Assembly: GCA_003260075.1 (NCBI GenBank)
Contig: QLIY01000500.1
Location: 21,541-85,540 of the forward strand
Direction: 5' to 3'
Source of the DNA: Phallusia mammillata
Lineage: Eukaryota; Chordata; Ascidiacea; Phlebobranchia; Ascidiidae
Length of the DNA stretch: 64,000 nucleotides
The notes under the pieces were generated by a model. It did no database searches. It saw nothing but the letters and a program-made list of their open reading frames with translations, and was not told the origin of the DNA. The position numbers and the translations under genes were made by a program. Below are positions 47,801 through 58,978 of the stretch, one piece after another. The stretch's first letter is position 1, and each line of letters starts with the position of its first letter.

Positions 47801-50800
47801 AGTCATAGTGTCATTGTTAAATTTCCTGCTTGAGGTCAAAGTCCATCCGCTAGGTTACGAACCTTTAAAAAAGATGTAAAATATCTTAAAACCAAAAAGC
47901 GAAAAAACGAAGTTACTCCAACCTATAACCAATATCTTTTCTACACAAAGTGTTTTTTTTACTAAACAGTGTTTCAGTCGTTTAAACATTTTTTTAGACT
48001 TGAATGCCCGTCTTCTAACGTCACCAGGTTTGTCATAAAGATTCAGTTCTCTTTGGGTGAAATATCAGCGGTGGAGAAAAACCCACGGGTTGTTCACGTT
48101 GTTAGGGCGCTATGCAACAACAAGCAGGTAGTGCTTTTAGCGATACTGGAAAAAATGACTTTAATTCTAACAACCACGATCGTTCAGTGACATTTGTTGC
48201 GCAGTATTAATATAAATTTGAAATATTTTTAGACTTTGTTTCCTCACTGCCATATCCCACGTGGTTTAAAGAAAATCAACTAAAAATGTTTTTTAAGCCC
48301 ACTTTTCCCTTAAATCTTGTACAAGAAAAGTGACATTTGCAGCAATAGAACTTTTTTTTCAAGAATTGCACCGTATCTGTTGAAGCTATTAACTCGTTAC
48401 TGCCGTCTAGCGAGAGAAGAACAAAGTTTCTTGAAATTCGATACGTGTGTGTACGACGCAACGTCACAGCATCTACAAACAAAAGCAGTGTGATGGTTTC
48501 ACATACTTTGGGTATTTGTCTCCTATTTAATAACAGAAAAATGTTCAATTTCGTTTAAACTTAGTTTGATTTAAAAACAGAGAAAAACATATAAAAAAAC
48601 GAAACTGATTTTTGTTGTATGATTAATTGTATTTTAAATGAACGTACTCAATATGCTCATTAGACTTATTATTTGCCATTAAATTTTCATTAAGCGATTC
48701 GATAGTAAACATGGTAGGCTTTAGTTTAAAAATAAAAAGGCCTCATCGTGTTTGGGTATAAATTTTATACGTATAGTTTTTAGGGGCTTTAAGGTTTTGT
48801 TGCGTTCTTTTATTTTTGTAACAAGTACATGCTACCCCAGATATAAACATAAAGATATTAAGATATTATATTGGGCTGTATTGTCCAGTGACGACCGTAG
48901 CGTCTTCAGTGACCACAACACCCAGCACAGAAAAAGAAGATACGACTCTGTGTGATAACTGTGGGGAAGATACTAACTTCGAAGTTTTCGAGAATAAACA
49001 CCGAGTGCAACCGGAGTCGGGAAGCTTTTTTCTTAACTTGTTCGAAAAGCCCAAGGAAACACAATCGGTTATGACGTCACAGGAGACGACGACATCAATG
49101 ACGTAAGAATGGGTGACGTAAAGTGTAACGTTTTTGCTACTAAAATACCTTTTTTGTTATGTGCTGTTTAAAAAACCCACTTCCAAAAAGCAGTTAAGGT
49201 ATTTATTTAAGATATTTGCCACATATTTATCAATTTCTTACCGAATCAGAAAAGCTTCCTGGCCCACATAGTTTTCTTTGAATACTGTTAGATAAGTTTT
49301 AAAAAGTCCAATTTTTTGTATTTTTTTACAGTACAATGACGACTCAAAGTCCATTGGAAACAACTACTTTGGTTACTAGCTCTTATTCTACAATGCCAGA
49401 AGTCACAACAACATACGTTCGGAAAACAACGGTACGATCTGGGCATAAAATGTTGTGTATTTTTTTGTTAGCGCCAAAATTGTTATTAGTATAACCGTTG
49501 TTATGTACAGGCCAACGAAACTGCCCCACCCACTTCAACTGTTGAAAACATATGCACAAATTTCGAAAAACGTCTGAGTGAAACCACATACGATACAAAT
49601 GAAGATGAAAGCGAATGCCCACAAGGTATTACGAAACATCTTATTTTCATGATTTTATGATGTGAATTTGTTTGTAACTTTTTCACAATGTTAGGTGCGG
49701 AGACGATAAAAAGATTTCTTTGCCTCAAGAATGACCAAAATCTATTTAAACCGGTTATAAAAACGGAATGCATCTCGAAAAAGACAATACAACTGTCAAG
49801 CGAATTGGATCAACTTACTGAAGGTATCATGTTAAAAAATTGCCACAAACATTGGGTTTGCCAAAATAGAACACTAATTGTTGGTGTTCCTTTTCCAAAT
49901 TAGGTAAGGTTTCTGGACGGAACGTCTTGCAAAAGGTAGCAGAAAGACAAACAGAAGTTTTGACGTCACAAAATGATGACGTACTGCCTGCTGACATCAT
50001 AGAAAACACTAAAATACTACAGAGGTACAAAGAATGTTTTACACAAAAAACAATGACACATGCCTATTTTAAACAAAATCTTTTCTTGTCACAGAATTGT
50101 GTATTTGCAAACGGAAATGAACGATGAAACAAAATCTCCAGAAAACAATTTAAATGTATCAGAATCAATTTTTAAATCTGTGGACATTTTGTTGGACGGC
50201 GGACTGCATAGCACGTGGAAGAAAATAGCAAAAGTACACTAATGTTTATTCGTTTAAATGTTTAGTTAGCATCTCTGTATAGCATTACATTATGTTACAT
50301 TTCAACTCTCGTTCTTGGTGAACGTGTTCATTGTGGATCCAGTTGATTGCTTATGTAGTCTTTCAGACAAGCCTATAATATGATCTATTAAGGATTTCAA
50401 CGTTTTTCGTAGATTGTAATTTCTTTTTTTTCTTGCAGCCTTCTTTTACACAGAAAACAATGGTCAAGGCAGTTAAATTTTCGTTTAGTCGATAAAGTCA
50501 TTTCGAATGGTCAATTTTTAAATTTTAGGTCAATACAAACTTTTCTTGGTCCCCCCCCCCCCCCCCCCCGCCCTGAAGCATCGATTCAGACCTGCGATCA
50601 CGGCATACTTATCGATATATAGCCCCCCCCCCGTTAAATTTTCGTTTAGTCGATAAAGTCATTTCGAATGGTCAATTTTTTAATTTTAGGTCAATACAAA
50701 CTTTTCTTGGTAATAAGTAACTAACTATTGTAATTTTCAGGAAAAAAGAAGTTCTGTAGCCGACGATCTTACACAAGCTGTGGATAATGTTGGGTTTCTA

Positions 50801-53800
50801 ATCGCCCAAAACATGAACGAATCAAAAACAACTGAGACTCGAATCACAAACAACACAGCCATACAAGTATACTTGACAATCAAAGCCTGTCCAAGAAATG
50901 ATTACCTAAATTACATTTTTGTAAAATCAACAAACAAGGCATAAATAGCAAAGAAGACCAGTTTTTAGTAACTTATAAGGAGGTTATGCCATTATCAATT
51001 TAATAGACGATAGTTTTGTGTATTATTTAAGCGTTTTTTATTTATTGCAGGTTTATCTGTTACATTCGTGCATATATGTCCATAAAAAAACAGTCAGTTT
51101 TAAAACTGGTGTATTTCAGGTTGTCGCATTGCAACCAAAGTCAACTTTGAAAACAGATGCTGGGCGGATAAACTTTCCAGAAGAATCTGTATCTATTAAC
51201 AACGAAAACTGGATGGACGGTGCTGGTACTATTGGAGTTCCATTCAGCACAGATTCCGAAGAGAAACAAAACTTTGTGTTCGCAGTTTATAACAGCTTGG
51301 ATTCACTGCTCGGTAAAAACATCGTGTTTTGTGTTTCGTTTTAATTTTATTCAGAACAAAAAAACTTTCTTAGATAACGAGCATTTGGTCTTCTCTCAAG
51401 TTCGCTCTGAAATCGACCTACGATTTCAGTATATTTATGAACTGCCTTCCACCCTGTTTTGCTTGTAAAACAACTTTTTTGTTTGGAAAAGCTAATATAA
51501 ATCATCGTTTTATCCGATTAAGGCAGCGACACAAATAGCGAAACATGAAAAGACAAAGACGGCAGTTTAAGCAAACCTTGTGTTCAAAACGCTTTGAAAA
51601 ACCAACTAGTCACAATTACGGCAGTGTTACAAAACAAATCTAAACCATTCGGTTTTCGACAGAAAGCCTGTAATGAGTCTGACAACCAAAATCTGGTATT
51701 CAAAATTGGTCGTTTGTACACAAAAAATCGCTTTGCCGTACAATTGTTGGTTAATATTAGAATAGGAACATCCGACCAATAAAGATGTAGTAGTAATATT
51801 CTTATTAACCAATAAATGTGTGTCAAAATGAATAAGAATCGTTAACATGACCAAAATCGAAATACAGTGAGGTCTTTTTAATTCAATCTTAATCTTTCAG
51901 GCGACTCATATGAGGACGGGGATTCAACTAAAGAGGAATTCCTCGACAATGAGACGGGAATTTTCCATAATCAGAACCGCAGCAAATATGTCGTCAACTC
52001 GTGCGTCATATCTGCGTCAGTACGACCTTTGCCCCGTGATCTCATCGCTCAAAAGAAGATCAACATTGTACTGAGACACAGAAAACCGTCGCACGCACCA
52101 ACAAAGTACGTTAAAAAAGTGACATAAGTATTTTTAAGAGCTATTAAATGAATGATACTATACACAAGGTAAGGAAGTGTGCATTTTCAAATTCACATCG
52201 CAAGCCAGATAATTAAAATTTCTTTAATAAATGTTTAACTTTAGAATAAACATCGTTTGATGTTTGTTTACAGCTGTCCCAAGCGAAAATTTATGTCCGG
52301 GCCGTGTCCAAATACGTATGGCTTACTGGCGCAACCAAGTCTGGGTCGGACATGAAACCGTGTCACAACCTTATATGAATGTATGGCTAAGGGTTGACAT
52401 TGAAACACCCCTGTGCATGGGGCGTACACCCCCCCCCCCTAACATGCCCCGAACACCCACCTTGCTAGTTTTTCTATCGGCTTTCCAGATGAGTACGGAC
52501 TATGACTCACACATTGCTTTTATCTTAATTTTATCACCACAAATACGAACGCAAACGGGAAAATTACGTAATTGCTTCAGAACGCTAATTTAATAAAGTT
52601 AGCGACCCCCCCCCCCAGGATTATGTTTGGTCCATGTACGTTCCGTGCCAACGGCCATACAACTGTACCCTCGCCTGGTCCATGGCTGACAGTCCCTAGC
52701 TTATTGCGTCGTTACGCCACACTTTGCCTAACATGCCCCGGACACCCACCTTGCTAGTTTTTCTATCGGCTTTCCGGATGAGTACGGACTATGACTCACA
52801 CATTGCTTTTATCTTAATTTTATTACCACAAATACGAACGCAAACGGGTAAATTACGTAATTGCTTCAGAACGCTAATTTAATAAAGTTAGAGAATTGAC
52901 TTTCAATGGTTTTGTACAGGATAATTTGAACCTTTTTGAAAACATTTAGATGTGTTTTTTGGAAAGTTGGTGAGACAGACACTGAATCTGGCCGCTGGTC
53001 GTCAGATGGTTGTCAAGTTTTGTCACGGAACGAAACACACACCAAATGCGAATGCGATCATTTAACAAACTTCGCTATTTTAATGAACGTTGCAGGAGTG
53101 AAAGTAAGTCAGCAATTCCTTTGTTAATTGTTTCGGTTATAATTAAACTATAAATTACTACATCATAAATATGGAAACTTTTTCCATAGGAGTTGGAATG
53201 AAGTCTTTTTCTATTTTTGTACGTTTAAGTATCCAGATGTGTTTAAATGAGACCTTTCAAGTCATAAAGACAAATAGCTTTTAAAAAGTTTTTTTTTAAA
53301 TTTTAAAAATAAATGCATGTTTGTGGTAAAAGCATTTTGTTTGATTTTCGCAGTTGGGAAAAACTGACGATTTTATTCTTTCAATTTTAACCTGGGTCGG
53401 CTGTTCCATGTCCATCGTCTGCCTGGTCACGTGTCTGTTCTGCTTCAACGGGCTTCGAGGTCTTCGTTCGATTCGTAACTCCATTCACAAAAATCTCTGT
53501 GTAACATTGGCGCTTGGACAAACCATTTTTCTCGCCGGAGTCGATCAGACGGACAGAAGAGTAAGAATTTCATGCGTNTCTAACCTGGGTCGGCTGTTCC
53601 ATGTCAATCGTCTGTCTGGTCACGTGTCTCTTCTGCTTCAACGGGCTTCGTGGTCTTCGTTCTATTCGTAACTCCATTCACAAAAATCTCTGTGTAACAT
53701 TGGCGCTTGGACAAACCATTTTTCTCGCCGGGGTCGATCAGACGGACAGAAGAGTAAGAATTTCATGCGTTGGTCATATTGGTCAAACAATTTGTTTTCG

Positions 53801-56800
53801 CTCTGCAATCCAAAGTTATTTGCTACATTTTATGCGATTTAGTGGCAATTATTTGGCAATTAACATTTTATGTGGCAATTAACATTTTATGCGATTCAGT
53901 GGCAAGTTTTCAGTTTAGCTACCTTTTAAGGTTCTGTCTTTCGTCCCCAGCCAACGATAAATTTACTGTAAATTGGGCACAGCTTCTAATGCTGTAAACG
54001 TTTACGAAACTTGCTGCTTAAGCTATAGAACGGGAAACTTGTGAAGCTTTTACCGTATTAGTTGTTCATTAACAATATGCTATATTCGTAAAAAGGTACC
54101 TGTTTAAACTGCATACTAAATCCTAATTTTCCGGCTGAGAATCACATTTTTTAACAATCACAAACAAACATATTACTTTCGAACCAGCTTTTGTGCACAT
54201 TTATCGCTGCCACTCTTCACTATCTCTTCCTCTCTGTCTTCTGTTGGATGAGCATTGAAGGACTTCATCTCTACGTGTCCCTTGTACAAGTGTTTGAGAT
54301 CGACAAGAGGTCACGTTTGGCTGCGTATTACGTGTTCGCATACGGGGCTCCTGCCCTAGTGGTCGCAGTGTCAGCAGGAATTCGTTATGATGGATTCGGA
54401 AGCGACGAGAGGTCAGTCAACTATGTGTTTTTTTCTAGAAAAAGAACTTTAAGGAATTTGCCGATTTAGATGATTTTTTTCCAAATACACTATTGGTTTA
54501 TGTTGTCTATCACTATGTAATGGACTTAACATAGCGGTATCAAATCGGATTGTAAATGTAGAAAGAAGTTGCACAAAAACATTGGAGACTGACTGTTTAC
54601 ACATTAAACAATGAAATACTACGCAATAACTTTCAATGTAGCCAGGGCTTGCGTCAAATTTAAGTCAGTGTCGGGTTCAAGGCAATAGTCACCGGTGGGA
54701 TAGAACTGGGCTTAAGTAAGGCTGACGCTCCGTCAATTAAGCAAGGCTCAAGGCGCGTTGTCATACGGAAAGTCCCAAATACAAATCCCAGAAACAAATA
54801 ACCATTTCGATTTAAAAAGCAAACATAAAGGATCGTAAATAACATTTCACTGCTTATTGTGACAGCTTACGATATTGAATGTATTTTACACATAATGTAC
54901 AACCTTTATTTAATTATAGCTGCTGGTTGAAAGCAAAGGGCGATTATCTTATTTGGAGTTTTGTTGGCCCTGCACTAGCTGTTATTTGCGTCAATATTGG
55001 GTTTTTCATCGTGGCACTAAAAGTAATGAGAGCTCATCGGATCACCACTCCCGCTCATCGGACGAGACTGGCCAAAGCAAAGTAAGTTATGTGTTCACGT
55101 ATAATATTTGTTAAACGTTATGTATGATACCTTAAAGTCAAGTTCCGTTTCAAGTCAATATGGCGTTAAACTTTGCATAAAAACTATACTATATGCTCCC
55201 CCCCCCCATTTTTCCAGAGAGTATAGGCGTCGTTTATTGCAATTAAATGGGAAAAAATGTTGCACTTGTAAACAGGCGGTATTAAAACTATACGATACAT
55301 TGCATGTAAATTTGGTTGTGGAAAAATAAATAATATCATATTTGTGATTAAGGACTTGGATCAAGGGATCGTCAGTGCTGTTGTGTCTTCTCGGAATAAC
55401 TTGGATTTTCGGAGTGTTTTATGTTGACGATAAAACTGTTGTTATGGCATACATTTTTACTGTGTGCAACGCTTTGCAGGTTGGTGACAGCAAATTCATG
55501 TTTTGCCATTGAATGTTAGCTTCGCTGTTATCTTACAAACATAATTCTGACACTGCAAATTCTTTCAGGTCATATTACAAATATCACCTATCCTTGTTAC
55601 AGGGCGTGTTCATTTTCATTTTTCCCCCCCCCCCAACGCTTTGCAGGTTGGTGACAGCAAATTCATGTTTTGCCATTGAATCTTAGCTTCTCTGTTATCT
55701 TACAAACATAATTCTGATACTGCAAATTCTTTCAGGTCATATTACAAATATCAACTATTCTTTTTACAGGGCGTGTTCATTTTCATTTTCCATTGTTTAA
55801 TGAACGATAGAGTCAGGGCAGAACTTTCAAAATATCTCAGGAGATCAAACTGCTGTCCGTCTTGCGTACGTCGTCGGTACCACGTGACATCAAGCGTCAC
55901 GGCTCGATCGGCCTACGTCACCACAGCGTCATTCGTAAGCATTGCACACAAGATATGTGTATTCGAAATGTCTTTGATGCTTTAGCGCTGTTTTAGTAAC
56001 TGATAAAATGCGTTGGATGGTGTGCTTCTTCAAACGAAAACTTTGTTTTTAGGGCGTAAAGAGTCGAAACACGTCATCAGGAGTGAGGGAAAATTCGAGC
56101 CAGACGATAAAGTCTTCATCATGGATAAAAGTCAAGACGTAAGATATTTCTATAATTCCAACAATTAATTGTAGGATTCGTTACAAGGCGTGGCGGGCAA
56201 TTGTTGGCAAACAACCATAATTTCGCTGGTGTTGTTACTAACAGACCTGGTGCAAAACTTCGTAAGATCGTGGAAAGACAAGATACACCTTATTGGAGCA
56301 GTGATTCGCCACAAAATATCGACAGCAATGGTTTGTTAAATTATACTTATTTAGCTAAAAATGGTTGGGCCTTAATAAGTTACAGAGGGTCACTTTTTGC
56401 CTTTTGCTGTTCACGTTCAATGAAGACAACTTTTTGTTTTTAATTATCGTTGCTAAAATTTTGCATTGCAGACAAGGCAACTAATACTCCGGATGATAAT
56501 AACGAAGTTGAGGATGTTCCTTATTTTGGTTTGACTGTAACTAACCATGATGCAATGAAGGTTGAGGAAATTGATAATGGAACCAGCAGCACTCCTTCCA
56601 CGAATCAACAGGTAAGTTACAAACCAAAAAGTTCCTTTATTACAGCTGCTGCATCTTTACCGTTGCTCTGAGTATTATTTTAGCGTATTTTCAACCGCTA
56701 GGTATTTGCAGCTGCGTGCTGTGCTTTCGTGCTACTTTAGCCTACCATCATGAGTTACTTAAGTTACTATGTTTGTTGCGTACCGTTGCACGTGAACAAA

Positions 56801-57218
56801 ATACAATCCAATACTGTCAAAGAACCTCAAATGTAAATTAAAAAAGTTAAACTTTACAAGGGGACCATTTTTTGAATTAAAAATTATATCGCCAGCCATT
56901 TTACATATTTTGTTGTTATAGGTAGACACTGTAAATTCTTCAACCGCCGAAGGCATTTCGGACCCGGGCCATGATGATTCAGACTGTTCGGGTCGTCTAA
57001 ACACTGATTCCTCGCCAAGCAAATCGCCAAGTCCTCGGCCATCCCATGAACAAGGACAAAATGGTCGTCACGACGCTTTATTACGTCATCACAGCATGCC
57101 GGTTCCTTCGAGAGGGCGGTCGGTGGAAAATTCTCCCCGCCACGAAAGAACAATTGACGATTCTCTGCTGTTTTTCAACTTGGATTTGTCCTTAAACTTG
57201 CAAAATTTAAGAATGTAA
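44869..57218 (+). CDS. Latrophilin-like adhesion G-protein-coupled receptor
   Basis: Twenty-five exons join with consistent phase once duplicated units are dropped (about 1380 residues). Order: unknown N-terminal exon 44869-45472; PAN/apple-like exon 45623-45904 (SPEECATACLKHTTNSCFGF); EGF end 46899-47019 (YECQCVNGMIGARC); Thr/Ser-rich linker 48889-49431; HRM-like 49511-49823 (CPQG...FLCLKND...ECIS); GAIN 49904-52105; GPS exon 52950-53103 with CVFWK, GCQVL and CECDHLTNFAIL, where autoproteolysis between L and T is expected. 7TM exons are 53354-53560 (TM1-2), 54188-54411 (TM3-4), 54920-55081 (TM5), 55353-55479 (TM6-7) and 55770-55934 (TM7 end, GVFIFIFHCLMND), then a Ser-rich tail to the TAA at 57216. 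AATAAA lies near 57345. The 7TM (RNSIHKNLC, WMSIEGLHLYVSLVQVFE) most resembles latrophilins, but olfactomedin and lectin domains are absent. Confidence 0.88.
44882..45110. repeat. C-run-joined duplication 4 (in receptor exon)
   Basis: Copy 1 44882-44990, C run 44991-45001, copy 2 from 45002; 120-base unit. Two differences in 109 bases. By chance the extra 40 codons are in frame (a PPPP insert). Confidence 0.9.
45150..45380. repeat. C-run-joined duplication 5 (same receptor exon)
   Basis: AGTTGGAAGGTGAAGTTTAT begins copy 1 at 45150 and copy 2 at 45271; C run 45261-45270. Unit 121 bases, which breaks the frame. Removing this and the previous unit (241 bases) restores the exon phase. Confidence 0.9.
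47343..47750. repeat. C-run-joined duplication 6 (receptor intron)
   Basis: TGATGAGGAGCGATCACACC begins copy 1 at 47343 and copy 2 at 47551; C run 47541-47550. About 200 bases repeated with roughly ten differences. Confidence 0.88.
50472..50712. repeat. C-run-joined duplication 7 with an insert between two C runs
   Basis: Copy 1 starts at 50472 (GTTAAATTTTCGTTTAGTCG) and ends before 19 C (50551-50569). About 53 bases of other sequence follow, then ten C (50623-50632) and copy 2 from 50633. Confidence 0.85.
52429..52890. repeat. C-run-joined duplication 8, complex
   Basis: C run 52429-52439, copy 1 52440-52604 (TAACATGCCCCGAACACCC), C run 52606-52616, 112 bases of different sequence, then copy 2 from 52729 continuing into the GPS exon intron. 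All of it is intronic. Confidence 0.85.
53388..53770. repeat. Duplication 9 with an N at the joint (TM1-TM2 exon)
   Basis: TAACCTGGGTCGGCTGTTCC starts copy 1 at 53388 and copy 2 at 53581. The joint carries N at 53578 instead of a C run. The second copy would add a surplus TM1-TM2 exon without an acceptor. Confidence 0.9.
55199..55208. repeat. C run without obvious duplication
   Basis: About nine C in the intron between the TM5 and TM6 exons; the flanks are not copies of each other. Confidence 0.6.
55467..55775. repeat. C-run-joined duplication 10 (TM6-TM7 boundary)
   Basis: CAACGCTTTGCAGGTTGGTG begins copy 1 at 55467 and copy 2 at 55634; C run about 55624-55634. Copy 1 ends inside the TM7 exon at TTCATTTT, copy 2 carries it through. 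Confidence 0.9.
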
Positions 57219-57954
57219 CCGTCAGTAGGCCTACTTATAAAACTGTGTCTTAATTGTGCCTTTGTTGTCATTTTTATGTGCATCTGATGTATGTGTGTGC
57301 CTAAAATGTAAAAGATTGCCTGTGTTAAAATGATGTGGTGTTTTAATAAAAGACTTTACCTTGTTTGAGTTAATAGGTATTTAGTGGCTGCGTTGTATTT
57401 TTTTTTATCAAATGATGTTGAAAGTTTTACAAAAATGCATATTTGATAAAATCGTTTGTAACACGAAAATAGCTTTACGGATTACGGATAGGTAATTTGG
57501 TAAAAAATAAATAAAAATGAAACACCAATCTTTTTGAACTTGGAACGATAAAATATTCTAACGCTCAGGATTATTTGGCAACAAAAATAGTTGCCTCGGT
57601 GATTTGTAACAAGAAAGTATTTTTGTTGTTGTTTCGAAGTTTCAAATTTCAAGTTAGGAAACGCTTTTGTTATAATTGACCATGCTTTTCTGGTACAGCG
57701 AAATACATTAGCCACAACAGAGTAAAACAAAGTGATTATTGCACATTTGTCATGTACGACAAAAAAAGATTATTTAAAGATTTAAAAAACTGTTGACGAC
57801 TTTGTAAACAATAACATGAGAAAGTTATAGAATATGGGAAATGGACGAAAAAAGTATTAACATGACTACAGTGTTTAATTGTTTTAGAGACTAAAGAAAT
57901 GAGTTAGTTCTGATTTTGACATAAACTGTGAGATCACCACAATCATACATTAAT
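57219..57954. other. Spacer between receptor and kinesin gene
   Basis: Contains the receptor 3' UTR with AATAAA near 57345; the rest is AT-rich with no gene. The kinesin promoter is not recognisable. Confidence 0.4.
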
Positions 57955-58932
57955 ATGAATATTGATATTGTTGGTCGAGTTCGTCCCCCTCTTCCTGGTG
58001 AACCACCAGCTAGCCTTAATATATCTGATGGAAAACGTGTTCATGTGCAACAAGGTGGAACATCTCACAGGTTTAACACAACTTTTCTTTATTGTATCCG
58101 CATTTTTTATTTTAATAAAAAAACTGGTTTATTTTTTGTTTTATGTAATTATGGCATTTTTTGATTGTCTTGGGACTGGCGAATATATACATAATGGTTC
58201 AAAAAATTTAATTTGTTTCTCTTTTTTCTCTTAAATTACTACTGTTTGGTGTATATTTGAAAACTATTTTTGTCTCAAAATAGGTTTCGACTTTCAACAG
58301 TCATATAGCTCTATTGGCTCTGTAAATTTGTAATTGGATATATATTACAAGACAGTTGGTTACTAATTTTTTTTTATAAATTTTGAATTCATTTTGTGCA
58401 GTTTTCAAATTCTATATCAGCAAGATGCAACAAACCAAGAATTATTCTCCAAAACAGTGCAACCACTTCTTGATCTATTTATTGCTGGATTCAACACATG
58501 TATGCTGATATATGGAGAAAGTGGTAAGTAATTTGTGCCACATAATATTTTCACAAAACTATGGTGTTTTGCTGCAATGGTGTTTTTATATGGTGTTTTG
58601 TATGACACAATACAGCTTTAACAAAAACCTACTACGTATATACTTTGTGTGTGTTACACAAAGTACAAAAATGGCTTTGTAATTGATTTAGTGCAATATT
58701 ATTTTGTTTTAGCAAATGAAATAAACTCAACTGAATAACTTATTTAGGAAGTGGAAAATCTTTTACATCAGTTGGAGAACAGGGAGGTGCACAACCTGGA
58801 GTAATTCAGCAAGCAATCACTTATGCCACAGCAAATATTTTGGAGCAGAATGCTCAGCATCCAGGTAAGTTTAAGTTACTATAATGTTAGCAATATTTAC
58901 ATAGAATTGTTTAGGATGACACATTTGCTCTT

Positions 58933-58978
<46 letters not shown>

